Below are positions 17,224 through 31,786 of a stretch of DNA of 64,000 bases, in pieces. The translations under genes and the position numbers were made by a program. The stretch is from Myxococcota bacterium (GTDB taxonomy: Bacteria > Myxococcota_A > Bradymonadia > UBA7976 > UBA1532): positions 186,001 through 250,000 of the forward strand of contig CAUJDF010000058.1 in NCBI GenBank assembly GCA_963169045.1. Reading direction: 5' to 3'. Below the pieces are notes generated by a model. It did no database searches. It was not told the origin of the DNA and worked only from the letters and a program-made list of their open reading frames with translations. The number at the start of each line of letters is the position of its first letter. Position 1 is the stretch's first letter.

Positions 17224-18584
17224 CGGTTCTCCTCTCCGCCCGCGGGGTGGACCGCGGTCACGGTGCCGGTCAGCCGGCCGCGCCGCAGCAGGATCTGAAC
17301 CTCGTCACCGGGCGCGACCTCGTCCGCCGAGCGCACGACCTTGCCTTCAGGGGTGCGGGTGATGCTGTAGCCGCGCTCGAGGCTGGCCAGTGGCGACAGC
17401 GCCTGTAGCCGGCCCGCGAGGACGCGCAGATCGCTGCGAGCATGCTTCACCTCGCGCGGCCCGAGCTCGGCGAGCCGGCCACGGCAGCGCTCGAGCGCGT
17501 TGCGCGCCCGGGCGAGGCGCGCCCGCGGGTGCTGCTCGCCCAGCCGGGTCCGCAGCTCGGCCAGCTGGCGCCGCCCGCGTCCGGTGTAGCGGACCACCAC
17601 GCCCTGCAGCCGCCCCTCGAGCCGGCGCAGCACCAGGTGCCGATCGTCGAAGCGCAGCCCCGCCCCGAGGCGCCCCGTCAGGTGGCTCAGCCGCTGCCGG
17701 CGCTGCTCGAGGCGGTAGGCGACGCACCGGTCGAGCCGCCGTGCCATGCCGTCGAGGTGCATCAGCAGATCGTCGCGCACGGGGACGGCGGCCTCCGCAG
17801 CCGCGGACGGCGTGGGCGCGCGCAGATCGGCCACGAGATCGGCGATCGTCGTGTCGGTCTCGTGGCCCACCGCGCTGATGACGGGGACGGGGCAGGCCGC
17901 GATGGCGCGCGCGACGACCTCTTCGTTGAAGGCCGAGAGATCTTCCGCCGTTCCGCCGCCGCGACCCACGATGATCACCTCGACGCCCGGCGTCCGGCCG
18001 AGCACGTGGACGCCGCGCGCCACGTCACGCGCCGCGCCGTCGCCCTGCACGACCGCCGGGTAGAGCACGATCGGGATCTGGGGCGAACGCCGATGCAACA
18101 CGGCCTCGATGTCGCGCCGCGCCGCGCCGGCGCCGCTCGTCACGACGCCGACCTTCGCCGGCAGGAAGGGCAGGCGCCGCTTGCGCTCCGGTCGGAGCAG
18201 GCCTTCCGCCTCGAGCTTCGCCCGCAGCTCGCGCAGCGCGGCGTCGGCGGCGCCGGCGCCCGCGTCCTCCATGCGGTCGATGACCAGCTGGTAGGTGCCG
18301 CGCTGGGCGTACACGCTGAGCCGCCCGAGCACGACGACCTTCAGCCCGATCCGGGGCTGGACGCGCAAGCCCCGCAGCGACGAGCGCCAGATGACGGCGT
18401 CGATCCGGGCGTCGGTGTCGACCAGGCTCAAGTACACGTGACCGCTCGAGTGCGGTTTCGAGGTGCTGATCTCCCCCTCGACCCACACGTTGCGGAAGCC
18501 GCCCTCGAGCGCGTTCTTGATCTGGCGCGTCAGCTCGGCGACCGAGACGGGCCGCGGACGCTGCGGCTGCGGCGACGCATACAT
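17220..18584 (-). CDS. xseA: Exodeoxyribonuclease VII large subunit
   Basis: A 454-residue catalytic subunit. The N-terminal OB-fold (about 10-110, VSVAELTRQIKNALE...VWVEGEIS) binds single-stranded DNA. The catalytic domain has the expected D-x-x-I-V-x-R-G-G-G motif (VIIVGRGGGTAEDLSAFNEE) and the GHETD-x-T metal-ligand region, followed by the Pro-Ala-rich segment DLRAPTPSAAAE and a long coiled-coil C-terminal half that holds XseB. It follows the small secreted-protein gene by 19 bases on the same strand and may be co-transcribed with it. Confidence 0.95.
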   Translation of the reverse strand: MYASPQPQRPRPVSVAELTRQIKNALEGGFRNVWVEGEISTSKPHSSGHVYLSLVDTDARIDAVIWRSSLRGLRVQPRIGLKVVVLGRLSVYAQRGTYQLVIDRMEDAGAGAADAALRELRAKLEAEGLLRPERKRRLPFLPAKVGVVTSGAGAARRDIEAVLHRRSPQIPIVLYPAVVQGDGAARDVARGVHVLGRTPGVEVIIVGRGGGTAEDLSAFNEEVVARAIAACPVPVISAVGHETDTTIADLVADLRAPTPSAAAEAAVPVRDDLLMHLDGMARRLDRCVAYRLEQRRQRLSHLTGRLGAGLRFDDRHLVLRRLEGRLQGVVVRYTGRGRRQLAELRTRLGEQHPRARLARARNALERCRGRLAELGPREVKHARSDLRVLAGRLQALSPLASLERGYSITRTPEGKVVRSADEVAPGDEVQILLRRGRLTGTVTAVHPAGGEENR

Positions 18585-18603
18585 GCGCGCCGGTTTAGCA
18601 TGG

Positions 18604-19065
18604 TCAGGGCGGGGTGAGATAGAGGGCGAGGATGAGGATGCCCCCGTCGTACTTCATGCCCGCCTGATAGAACATCTTGCGGAGCGGGGCGCTGAGATCG
18701 ACGCCGACCTTGCTCGCCGGGATGTCGAGCCGCAGATCGTGGCGGTTGCCGCTCTCGCCCTTGTAGGTCAGCTTCGCGTCGTCGCCGTTGGGCAGCTTCA
18801 CCGACTGCGGCGCGCCCTGGGCGAGGTCGAGATCCGACTTCGACAGTTGTTTGAAGGACTTGTAGCCCCCGAAGGTCCGCTGCAGGTCCGCCTTGATCTT
18901 GGCGAGCGCCGGGTCGACGTCGTCGCCGGTCTTGGTGGCGTGGATGACCGCCACCTTCAGTCCCACTTTCTCGGCGGCGTGCGCCGCGGGCGCCGCGAGG
19001 ACGATCAACAGTCCCCACGCCCACAGCGAGCGCCGCGCCCACGTGCGCAAGGCGTGGCCAGTCAT
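18604..19065 (-). CDS. Small secreted protein of unknown function, third gene of the sigma/anti-sigma operon
   Basis: A 153-residue protein with a long but standard Sec signal peptide (basic start, hydrophobic core, cleavage after AHA near residue 30). The mature part starts with a beta strand (GLKVAVIHATKTGDD) and contains a Lys/Gly/Asp-rich block and a last strand. The pattern is similar to small periplasmic beta-sandwich proteins found after ECF/anti-sigma pairs. No enzyme motif. The ATG at 19065 overlaps the anti-sigma stop (ATGA), so the product may report on or respond to the same envelope stress as the sigma factor. Confidence 0.75.
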   Translation of the reverse strand: MTGHALRTWARRSLWAWGLLIVLAAPAAHAAEKVGLKVAVIHATKTGDDVDPALAKIKADLQRTFGGYKSFKQLSKSDLDLAQGAPQSVKLPNGDDAKLTYKGESGNRHDLRLDIPASKVGVDLSAPLRKMFYQAGMKYDGGILILALYLTPP

Positions 19066-19601
19066 CAGATGGGATCCTCCCCTTGGGGCGCCGCGGCGCC
19101 TTCGTCCTGTTCTTCGTCGAGAAGCCAGATCACCGTGGAGCCTTCGTCGTCCTCGGCGGGCTGGCTGATGAGCACCGTCTTGTTGCCGTCGTTCTGCACG
19201 CCCTGGACGGCCACCTGGCCGTTGCCCGTCGGGCCCTCTTCGCCGCCGGGGCCGATGGCGCGCACGACGAAGAAGGCGACGGCGGCGGCCGCGGCGGCGC
19301 TCACGAGCACCGGCGTCCAGTGCGCCGCCCACCAGGCGCGCAGCCGCTCGCTGAGGGCGGGGCGCGGCGCCGGGGCGGGCAACTCGGCGTCGATGCGCTC
19401 CCACAAACTGGTGAAATCGGCGTCGTCGACCTCGGCGTCGACGCGGGCGCGCAGCAGCTCGCGCGCCGTCACGAGCCGCTCGTGGGCCTCACGCCAGGCG
19501 TCGTCGTTCGCCACCCGCCGCGCCACCTCGGCGGCCTCGGCGGCCGGCAGCGCGCCGTCGAACCAGCGCTGCAGCCGCGCGTCGTCCAGGGGTTCGCTCA
19601 C
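19065..19601 (-). CDS. Membrane-anchored anti-sigma factor
   Basis: A 178-residue single-pass protein. I start it at GTG 19601, which overlaps the sigma factor stop (19598-19600). The cytoplasmic N-terminal part (about 1-90) is helical and has the RWFDGALPAAEAAEVARRVA pattern of anti-sigma domains. It lacks the H-x3-C-x2-C zinc motif of zinc-type anti-sigma factors. A membrane helix lies near 96-116 and an acidic, Gln/Asn-rich periplasmic tail follows. It should hold the ECF factor inactive at the membrane until a signal, often proteolysis. Confidence 0.85.
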   Translation of the reverse strand: MSEPLDDARLQRWFDGALPAAEAAEVARRVANDDAWREAHERLVTARELLRARVDAEVDDADFTSLWERIDAELPAPAPRPALSERLRAWWAAHWTPVLVSAAAAAAVAFFVVRAIGPGGEEGPTGNGQVAVQGVQNDGNKTVLISQPAEDDEGSTVIWLLDEEQDEGAAAPQGEDPI

Positions 19602-20233
19602 GACCGCCTCCGCACGCCCTCGCCCGCCTGGTCGGCCAGCCGGCTGCCGGAGGCCTCGAGGTAGGGCTTCAGCGCGATCTGCAGGTTCTTGCGCGCGTGG
19701 TGCAGGCGGCTCATCACCGTGCCCAGGTGCAGCTCGCACACCTGGGCGATCTCCTCGTAGGAGAGGCCTTCCACCTCGCGCAGCAGGATGATCGTCCGGT
19801 GGTTCGTGCTCAGGGTGTCGAGCGCCCGATCGAGCGCCGCCCGCAGCTCCGCGTTCTGCACCGCCCGGCCGGGGTGGAGCAGATCGATGTTGCCCGTCAC
19901 GGGCAGCGGCGCGTCGCCGTCGCTCTCGTGCGCCACCGCGTCGTCGTACTCGACGCCCTTGAAGCGCCCGTGCTTGCGGCAATGGTCGATGCAGACGTTC
20001 ACGACGATCCTGTAGAACCACGTGTAGAACGAGCTGTCGCCCTTGAATCCGCCGATCCGCGTATAGACCCTGACGAAGGCTTCCTGGGTGGCGTCCATGG
20101 CGTCGTCGGGGCTCTTCAGGAGACCCACGGCGATGGCATAGGCGCGACGTTGGTAGCGCTCGGCGAGAGTCCGGAACGCCTTCCGGTCGCCGGTTTGCAC
20201 CTGCGCGACCAGTTCCTGGTCCGTCGGCCCCAA
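19598..20233 (-). CDS. ECF-type RNA polymerase sigma factor (RpoE-like)
   Basis: A 211-residue extracytoplasmic-function sigma factor. Region 2 (about 20-90) has the core-binding helix (DATQEAFVRVYTRIGGFKG), the WFYRIVVNVCIDHCRK segment recognises the -10, and region 4 (about 140-195) carries LREVEGLSYEEIAQVCELHLGTV with the HTH. The C-terminal tail is short, with no SnoaL-like extension. It heads a coupled operon with its anti-sigma and a secreted protein. The divergent gap to 20386 is 152 bases. No clear GGAAC-type ECF box was found there, so autoregulation is unproven. Confidence 0.92.
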   Translation of the reverse strand: MGPTDQELVAQVQTGDRKAFRTLAERYQRRAYAIAVGLLKSPDDAMDATQEAFVRVYTRIGGFKGDSSFYTWFYRIVVNVCIDHCRKHGRFKGVEYDDAVAHESDGDAPLPVTGNIDLLHPGRAVQNAELRAALDRALDTLSTNHRTIILLREVEGLSYEEIAQVCELHLGTVMSRLHHARKNLQIALKPYLEASGSRLADQAGEGVRRRS

Positions 20234-20385
20234 AGAGCTCTCCTGTGTGCTGACGCCGCCGCCACGGCGATATTCATCGAGGGCCGCATCTTATTCCATC
20301 TCGCGGATTCCGGTATGACGTAGGCGCGTCCGGCCCTCCCGCGCGTTGGGAAGTCCGATGGCGCCCGGATGGTTGACGCACCCGA

Positions 20386-25989
<5,604 letters not shown>

Positions 25990-25993
<4 letters not shown>

Positions 25994-26883
25994 GCGAGAA
26001 GCGCCGCCAGATCATCGACCCCGCGCTGCTCGCCCGCGTCGGGGGCCTGAAGTACCGCGCGCGCGGCCTGGCCGAGGGCATCCTCACCGGCCAGCACAAG
26101 AGCCCGCACCACGGCGCTTCGGTGGAGTTCGCGCAGCACCGCCAGTACGAGCCGGGCGACGAGGTCCGCCACATCGACTGGAAGGCGTTCGCGAAGACGG
26201 ACCGCTACCACGTCAAGCAGTACGAGGACGAGACGAACCTGCGCTCGTGGATGCTGCTCGACACCAGCGGCTCCATGGACTACGGCGCCGGCGGCCGCCC
26301 CACGAAGCTCGAGTACGCCGGCCGCCTCGCCGCGGCCTTCGCCTGGCTGCTCTTGCGGGGCGGCGACGCGGTCGGCCTGCTGACGTTCAACGAGAAGCTG
26401 GGGCGCTACGTGCCCCCGCGCGCCCGGCCCGACCACTTCTGGCAGCTCGCGCGCCTCATCGAGGGCGAGGCCGTCGGCGGCAAGACGGACATCGTCGCCG
26501 CGCTGCGCCACATCGCCGAGATCGCCGGTCGCCGCGGCGTGGTGATGCTCTTCTCCGACTGCTTCCAGTTCGACGATCGCCTGATCGGCCTCGCCCGGCA
26601 GCTGCGCGGGCGCCGCCACGAGGTGGTCGTCTTCCACGTGCTCGACCCCGACGAGCTCGAGTTCCCGTTCGAGGATCTCACCGAGTTCGAGGACATGGAG
26701 ACCGGTCAGCTCGAGCTGGCCGATCCGCGCGGCATGCGCGAGCAGTACCTGCTCGAGATGAAGGCGTTCTGCGACGGGATGCGCAAGCGGCTGCTCGAGG
26801 GCGACGTGCGCTACGTGCGGGTGCGCACCGACGAGGATCCGGAGCGCGTCGTCCTGAGCTTCCTCGAGGAGCGCCGGGCGTGA
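25990..26883 (+). CDS. DUF58 protein with VWA-like MIDAS motif
   Basis: A 297-residue cytosolic protein starting at GTG 25990, in the stop of the MoxR gene. The DUF58 signature is clear: GASVEFAQHRQYEPGDEVRH, then IDWKAFAKTDRYHVKQYEDE. The von Willebrand-A-like part has a DTSGSM metal-ion motif (about 91-96), unlike the next gene whose equivalent is lost. DUF58 proteins are the usual VWA partner of MoxR ATPases. It is translationally coupled on both sides (GTGA). Confidence 0.94.
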
Positions 26884-29009
26884 ACTTCCTCTCCCCGGCG
26901 CTGCTGATCGGCCTGCTCGCCGCCGCCATCCCGCCGATCATCCATCTCATCCACCGGCGCAAGGCGGTGCGCGTGCGGTTCCCGGCGCTGGAGTTCATCC
27001 AGCGCTCGAACCGCAAGACGCAGCGGCGCTACCGCATGAAGCAGCTGCTGCTCATGCTGACGCGCAGCCTGCTGCTCGGCGCGATCGCCTTCGCCGTGGC
27101 GCGGCCGTACCTGTCGCGCGGGGCGGACCCGCAGGTCGCGGCGATGGACGCCGCCGGCACGACGGTGGTCGTCGTCGACGCGACCTACCCGATGCAGTAC
27201 GTGCTCGACGGCGAGAGCCTGCTCGACCGGGCGCGACTGCAGGCGGGGCGGGTGCTCGACGCGCTCGGGAGCACCGGGCGGGCGGCGCTGACGGTGGCCG
27301 GCGAGAGGGTCGACGTGCCGATCGGCGAGCCCACCGGCGACCTCGGCGCGGTGCGGCGGGCGCTCGGCGAGGTGCAGCCCTCCGCGGCCTTCGGCACGCT
27401 GCCCGACGCGGTGGCGCGCGCCTACGACCTGCTCGCCGAGCAGCCGGCGGAGGGCGGCCGCCGCGTGGTCGTCCTCACGACGGCCCGCGGCGCGGCGAGC
27501 GACCTGCCTCGTCCGCCCGCCGGCGAAGGGTCGGCCGGCATCGAGCTCATCCCCATCGACGTGGCCGAGGGCAAGCCGCTCCCGAATCGGGCACTGCTCG
27601 ACGTCACGGTGAAGGCGGCCCCGGAGATCGGGGCCAACCAGTGGCGCGTCGACGCCCACGTCGCGAACTACGCGGACGAGGGGGTCGACCGCCTGCCGGT
27701 GCGCCTCGAGGTGAACGGCGAGCCGCTCGTGCGCGGCTTCGTGACGCTCGAGCCGGGCCAGGACGCGCACAAGGCCTTCCACGCGCGCTTCGAAGCGAGG
27801 GAGCCGGTGCCGGTCTCGGTGGTCCTCGACGAGGACGGCCTCGCCGCCGACGATCGCCGCACGCTCTGGCTGCACCCGGCGCCGCGCGTGCGCGTGCTCG
27901 CGGTGAACGGCGCGCCGCACCCCATCCCGTACCGCGACGAGCTCTTCTACTTCGAGCGCGCCCTGACCTCGGGCGCCGGCGCCGCGCAGGTCAAGCTGAC
28001 GTTCACCGACCTCGACGGCCTCGAGAAGCTGAGCAGCTTCAAGGACTTCGACGTCGTCGTGCTCGCCAACGTCGGCGACCTGCCGCCGGAACGGGCGAGC
28101 GGGCTCGAGCAGTTCGTGCGCGCCGGCGGCGGCCTGTTCATCGCCGTCGGCGACAAAGTCGACCCGTTGACCTTCAACGCGCGCCTCGGCGCGCTCCTGC
28201 CCCGCAGCCTGCGCGACGTGCGCGCGTCGGGCGACGCGGCGGCGAGCAACGAGGCCGGCGACCGCCAGTACGCGCACCCCGACATGTTCGATCGCGCGCA
28301 CCCCATCCTCGAGCCGTTTCCCGATCCGGAGCGCAGCAGCCTCGGCCGCACACGCATCGACCGCTACATGCTGCTCGACCCCGCGCCGAACGCGGGCGGG
28401 CGCGTGGCGATCACCCTCGACGACGGCGCGCCCTTCCTCGTGACGCACGTGGTCGACGCCGGCCGCGTGGCGCTCCTGACGGTGCCGCTCGACCGCGACT
28501 GGGGCGACCTGCCGATCCGGCCCGACTTCGTGCCGCTGATGACGCAGGTGCTGCGCTTCCTGACGCGGGTCTCCGCCGTCGACACCACGCCGGTGCTCGT
28601 CGGCAAGGGGGCCCCCATCCCCGCCGAGGACCCGCGCGTGAAGCGCGTCGTCGTCGAGGCGCCGAGCGGCGAGCGCTTCCCGGTGGAGCGCCCGCCCGCC
28701 GGCGACGACGGGCCGTGGGCGTTCCTGCGAACCGGCACGCCGGGCCTCTACAAGGTGCTGCCCGATCCCCCTCTGCCGGACCTCGCGGCGCTGCCCGGCT
28801 TCGCCGTGGCCGTGGATCCCGCCGGCGCCGATCTCCGCGGCGCCGCACCGAAGGACCCCGCCGGCGAGCCCGTGGCGCAGAACACCGCCGCGCGGATCGG
28901 CGCCGAGCGCCGCACCGAGCTGTGGCACGCCGCCCTCTTCGCCCTCTTCCTCCTCCTCGCGGCCGAGGCCGCGCTGCTCTTCAAGCGCCACCGCGACGTC
29001 CGCGTCTGA
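26880..29009 (+). CDS. BatA-like membrane protein with degenerate VWA domain
   Basis: A 709-residue inner-membrane protein beginning at GTG 26880. It has an N-terminal BatA domain with two helices (about 5-25 and 55-75, LSPALLIGLLAAAIPPIIHLIHRRK), then a VWA-like domain in which the metal site DxSxS is replaced by DATYPM, so Mg2+ binding is probably lost. A periplasmic Ig-like region follows, then a class-I glutamine-amidotransferase-like fold (VVVLANVGDLPPE...GGGLFIAVGD), and a C-terminal membrane helix. Proteins of this type anchor MoxR/Bat complexes to the membrane. It ends the coupled operon, and a strong inverted repeat follows. Confidence 0.88.
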   Translation: MNFLSPALLIGLLAAAIPPIIHLIHRRKAVRVRFPALEFIQRSNRKTQRRYRMKQLLLMLTRSLLLGAIAFAVARPYLSRGADPQVAAMDAAGTTVVVVDATYPMQYVLDGESLLDRARLQAGRVLDALGSTGRAALTVAGERVDVPIGEPTGDLGAVRRALGEVQPSAAFGTLPDAVARAYDLLAEQPAEGGRRVVVLTTARGAASDLPRPPAGEGSAGIELIPIDVAEGKPLPNRALLDVTVKAAPEIGANQWRVDAHVANYADEGVDRLPVRLEVNGEPLVRGFVTLEPGQDAHKAFHARFEAREPVPVSVVLDEDGLAADDRRTLWLHPAPRVRVLAVNGAPHPIPYRDELFYFERALTSGAGAAQVKLTFTDLDGLEKLSSFKDFDVVVLANVGDLPPERASGLEQFVRAGGGLFIAVGDKVDPLTFNARLGALLPRSLRDVRASGDAAASNEAGDRQYAHPDMFDRAHPILEPFPDPERSSLGRTRIDRYMLLDPAPNAGGRVAITLDDGAPFLVTHVVDAGRVALLTVPLDRDWGDLPIRPDFVPLMTQVLRFLTRVSAVDTTPVLVGKGAPIPAEDPRVKRVVVEAPSGERFPVERPPAGDDGPWAFLRTGTPGLYKVLPDPPLPDLAALPGFAVAVDPAGADLRGAAPKDPAGEPVAQNTAARIGAERRTELWHAALFALFLLLAAEAALLFKRHRDVRV

Positions 29010-29011
29010 TC

Positions 29012-29093
29012 CCGGCGGCGCGGGCGGCCATGCCGCCATCGCGGGCCGCGATCGGAGGGCCGCGGCACACGATGGCGGCGCCCGCGGCGCCGG
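29012..29093 (+). terminator. Large imperfect inverted repeat at the end of the MoxR/Bat operon
   Basis: A perfect 10-bp pair GCCGCCATCG/CGATGGCGGC (29032-29041 and 29070-29079) is flanked by further complementary GC-rich arms (29012-29025 and 29081-29093) with a short bulge. It begins 3 bases after the stop at 29009 and ends 15 bases before the next ATG. The stem is very GC-rich but lacks a T-tract, so the terminator role is inferred from position. Confidence 0.4.
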
Positions 29094-29107
29094 GATAGGC
29101 TCGACCC

Positions 29108-29839
29108 ATGCCGCTCTCGCTCGCGACGATCGCCGTGCTCGGCCTGGTGGCGCTCGCCGCCGCGCGGACGATCGCTGCGGTCGTGCGCCACTTCGACTTC
29201 GCCACGTTCGTCCGGGTGGCCCGCCCGCTCGCGGGCCGCGAGGGCGGCGCCGCCCGGCTGGGCAAGCTCGCGCACACCCTGCCGAACGGTCCGCTGGCGA
29301 CCCTCCTGCGCGGGGTGACGGGCACGGTGGACGCCGCGGCCGGCCACGCCCCCGAAGAGGCGCGCGAGCGCATCGCCGTCGCCGCCGCGCCGCACGTGCG
29401 CCGGTTCTTCGAAGTCGCGCAGGCGCAGCCCGCTGCCGATCTCGGCCTGCTCGCCGCCCTCGGCGTGGCCGCCGCGGCTGCGATGCCCATGCCGGTGTGG
29501 CTGGGGGGGCTCGCGGGCGCCGCCGCGCTCGCCACGCTCTGGATGCTGGATCGCCGGCGCAAGCTCGTCCGCGACGTCCGCGCGCTGCTGCCTGATCTCT
29601 ACGAAGTGCTCGTCCTGGCGTCGCCGGCCGCGGCGCCGCGCCCGGAGGCCGACGAGCTGCGCCCGTCCCCGCCCCTCACGTGCAGCGGCTGCGGCAGCGG
29701 CGAGCTCGCCACCGGGGCGCTGCTGCCCGACTGCGACGCCTGCGTCTGCCTCGCCTGCGGTCAGGTGGAGTGGAAGGTGCGCGACGTGGAGGCGCTGCTC
29801 GCCGCCGGCCGCCTGCGCCGCGTCTCCGACGACAACTGA
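29108..29839 (+). CDS. Membrane protein with C-terminal Cys-rich (zinc-ribbon-like) domain
   Basis: A 243-residue protein. There is one hydrophobic helix at the N-terminus (about 5-24) and two near 115-150 (LGLLAALGVAAAAAMPMPVW and AGAAALATLWML). A loop of charged and Ala-rich residues separates them. The C-terminal domain has six Cys in a C-x2-C, C-x2-C-x-C-x2-C arrangement (CSGCGSGE...CDACVCLACG), which looks like a zinc ribbon or double zinc finger on the cytoplasmic side. No family recognised. Not clearly part of the preceding operon because of the inverted repeat. Confidence 0.7.
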   Translation: MPLSLATIAVLGLVALAAARTIAAVVRHFDFATFVRVARPLAGREGGAARLGKLAHTLPNGPLATLLRGVTGTVDAAAGHAPEEARERIAVAAAPHVRRFFEVAQAQPAADLGLLAALGVAAAAAMPMPVWLGGLAGAAALATLWMLDRRRKLVRDVRALLPDLYEVLVLASPAAAPRPEADELRPSPPLTCSGCGSGELATGALLPDCDACVCLACGQVEWKVRDVEALLAAGRLRRVSDDN

Positions 29840-29898
29840 CGACGCCGCTCAACGGCAGCCTCGAAGGGGCGCCGAGACCCGTTCGGGACGGGCAGGCG

Positions 29899-30324
29899 TC
29901 AGGCGCGGCGGAGATGCCGGGCGGCGGCGGGGGCCGCGCTCGCCGGCCCGTGACGCGCCGGCGCGCCCGCCGTGCCGAAGAAGGTCACCGAGGGGAAGCC
30001 GCGGAGCTGGTAGAGCGTCCAGCGGCGCAGGGCCGATTGCACCGGAGAGAGCACGCGCTCCTCGCGCGGGGTCTCCCGCACGAGGTCGACCAGCTCCGCC
30101 GGGGAGAAGGTCACCGAGAGGTGCTCGCACTCGTAGCGCAGGGCGATGTCGAGCGCCGTCATGAGGCCCTCGTAGAGGGCGCGGGCCTCGTCGCCGTCGA
30201 GGCGCGTCCGCTGGTGGTGCAGGACGTCCCCCCGGTGGTCGCGCAGCGCGATGAGGAGCTCGTCACCGCGCGAGGCGCGACGCACGTCCAGGTGGTAATC
30301 GCCTCGGGTCGAACGGTCGCTCAT
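29899..30324 (-). CDS. Small cytosolic protein, possible degenerate RNase HI-like fold
   Basis: A 141-residue protein. I start it at the ATG at 30324, because a perfect Shine-Dalgarno (GGAGGT) lies 4 bases before it. An upstream in-frame start gives an unlikely leader. The pattern is beta strand LDVRRASRGDELLIALRDHR, then GDVLHH, then a long helix with AEY-like spacing (EARALYEGLMTALDIALRY), then a strand and an ending near AGAPARH. This is reminiscent of the RNase HI fold, with only the first Asp equivalent visible. It may be a structural relative without nuclease activity. Not recognised as a named family. Confidence 0.65.
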   Translation of the reverse strand: MSDRSTRGDYHLDVRRASRGDELLIALRDHRGDVLHHQRTRLDGDEARALYEGLMTALDIALRYECEHLSVTFSPAELVDLVRETPREERVLSPVQSALRRWTLYQLRGFPSVTFFGTAGAPARHGPASAAPAAARHLRRA

Positions 30325-30427
30325 CGGGACCTCCGCAGCCACTGCCAGCGTCGCCCCTCGGAAGAACGTCGTCAATCCGAAATCACATTCCGAACGCCAC
30401 ATTCCTATCCAGCCGCCGGCGGGGACG

Positions 30428-31786
30428 TCAGCGGGCGCAGAAGCGGAAGACGGCGTCGGCGAGCATGCGGAGGCCGAACTGGAAGCCCTCGACGGGGATG
30501 CGCTCGTCGTCGCCGTGGTAGAGGTCGGCGAACTTCACGTCGTGGCGCGGGTCGAAGCGCACCGGCGAGAAGCCGTAGCAGCGCGTGCCGAGGCGGCTCC
30601 ACGACCGCGCGTCGGTGAAGCCGGGGATGACGAACGGGATGGCGACCGCCCCGGGGTCGTGGTCGGCGACGACCCGCGAGAGCAGCGCGAACAGCTCGGT
30701 GTCGGGCGAGGTGGAGACCGGCGCCTGGCGGTCGATCACCTCGAACTTCACGTCGGGCCCGGCCACCGCCCGCAGCTCGGCCAGAAGCTCGCTGTCGCTC
30801 GATCCCAGCGCGATGCGGCCGTCGAGCTCGGCCTCGGCCGTCGCGGGGATGACGTTCGTCTTGTTCCCGGCGCGCACCACCGTCGGGCTCACCGTGTTGC
30901 GCAGCAGCGCGTGGAAGACGCGCCGCGTCGACGGATCGGGCAGCAGCTTGTCGATGACGAAGGCGCCGACGCGCTCGTCGAGCACGAGGGGCAGCACGTG
31001 GCGCGCGGGGAACGGCTGGTTCGCCGCCATCTCGCGCACGAAGCGGCGCACCGGCTCGCCGACGTGGGCCGGCAAGCGCGCCCGGCCGATCTTCGCCAGC
31101 GCTTCGGAGAGCCGCGTCACCGGGTTGTCGTCGCGCGGCATGCTGCCGTGCCCCGGTGTGCCCTCGACCTTCGCCTTCAGCCAGAGCACGCCCTTCTCGG
31201 CCACCTGGATGGGGTAGAGCGTGCGGCCGTTCAGGTAGAGCGAGTAGCCGCCGATCTCGCCGAGCGCGTACTCCGCCCGCACCTTGTCGGGGTGGTGGTC
31301 GACGAGCCAGCGGCTGCCGAGGTGGCAGCCCACCTCTTCGTCGGCCACGGCGGCGAAGATGACGTCGCGGCGCAGCGGCCCGCCGATCTCGCGCAGCAGG
31401 CGCACCACGACCGCGCTCATCGCCGCCATGTTCTTCATGTCGATGGCGCCGCGCCCGTACAGATATCCGTCGTGGATTTCCGCGGCGAAGGGCGGGTGCT
31501 TCCAGCGCGCGGGCTCGGCGGGCACCACGTCGATGTGCGCCGCGAGCAGCAGCGGCGGCAGCGAGCCGTCGCCCTTGACCCGCGCCACGACGTTCGCCCG
31601 GCCCGGCGCCGAGACGAGGACCTCGGGCTCCACGCCGCCGTCGCGCAGGAATTCGGCGAGCGACTGGGCGCACTTCTCCTCGTCGCCGGGCGGGTTGGTC
31701 GTGTCGCAGCGCAAGAGCGTGCGCAGGAGCTCGAGCGCCTCGTGCCCCCAATGCCCCCAGTCGAGCTCCGTGAGGCGCGCGTGCAT
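30428..31786 (-). CDS. M20-family metallopeptidase (ArgE/DapE/ACY1-like)
   Basis: A 452-residue zinc amidohydrolase. The first metal motif is LLLAAHIDVVP (about 83-93) and the second is YGRGAIDMKN. The catalytic Glu pair is DEEVGC, and a distal His is in DLYHGDDERI. A dimerisation lid domain is inserted (about 210-330). The family removes acyl or peptide groups (acetylornithine, succinyl-diaminopimelate, N-acyl amino acids, dipeptides). The substrate cannot be called from motifs. It starts at ATG 31786, sharing one base with the crotonase stop (TGATG), so it is coupled to that gene. An in-frame GTG one codon upstream is an equally possible start. Confidence 0.88.
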   Translation of the reverse strand: MHARLTELDWGHWGHEALELLRTLLRCDTTNPPGDEEKCAQSLAEFLRDGGVEPEVLVSAPGRANVVARVKGDGSLPPLLLAAHIDVVPAEPARWKHPPFAAEIHDGYLYGRGAIDMKNMAAMSAVVVRLLREIGGPLRRDVIFAAVADEEVGCHLGSRWLVDHHPDKVRAEYALGEIGGYSLYLNGRTLYPIQVAEKGVLWLKAKVEGTPGHGSMPRDDNPVTRLSEALAKIGRARLPAHVGEPVRRFVREMAANQPFPARHVLPLVLDERVGAFVIDKLLPDPSTRRVFHALLRNTVSPTVVRAGNKTNVIPATAEAELDGRIALGSSDSELLAELRAVAGPDVKFEVIDRQAPVSTSPDTELFALLSRVVADHDPGAVAIPFVIPGFTDARSWSRLGTRCYGFSPVRFDPRHDVKFADLYHGDDERIPVEGFQFGLRMLADAVFRFCAR

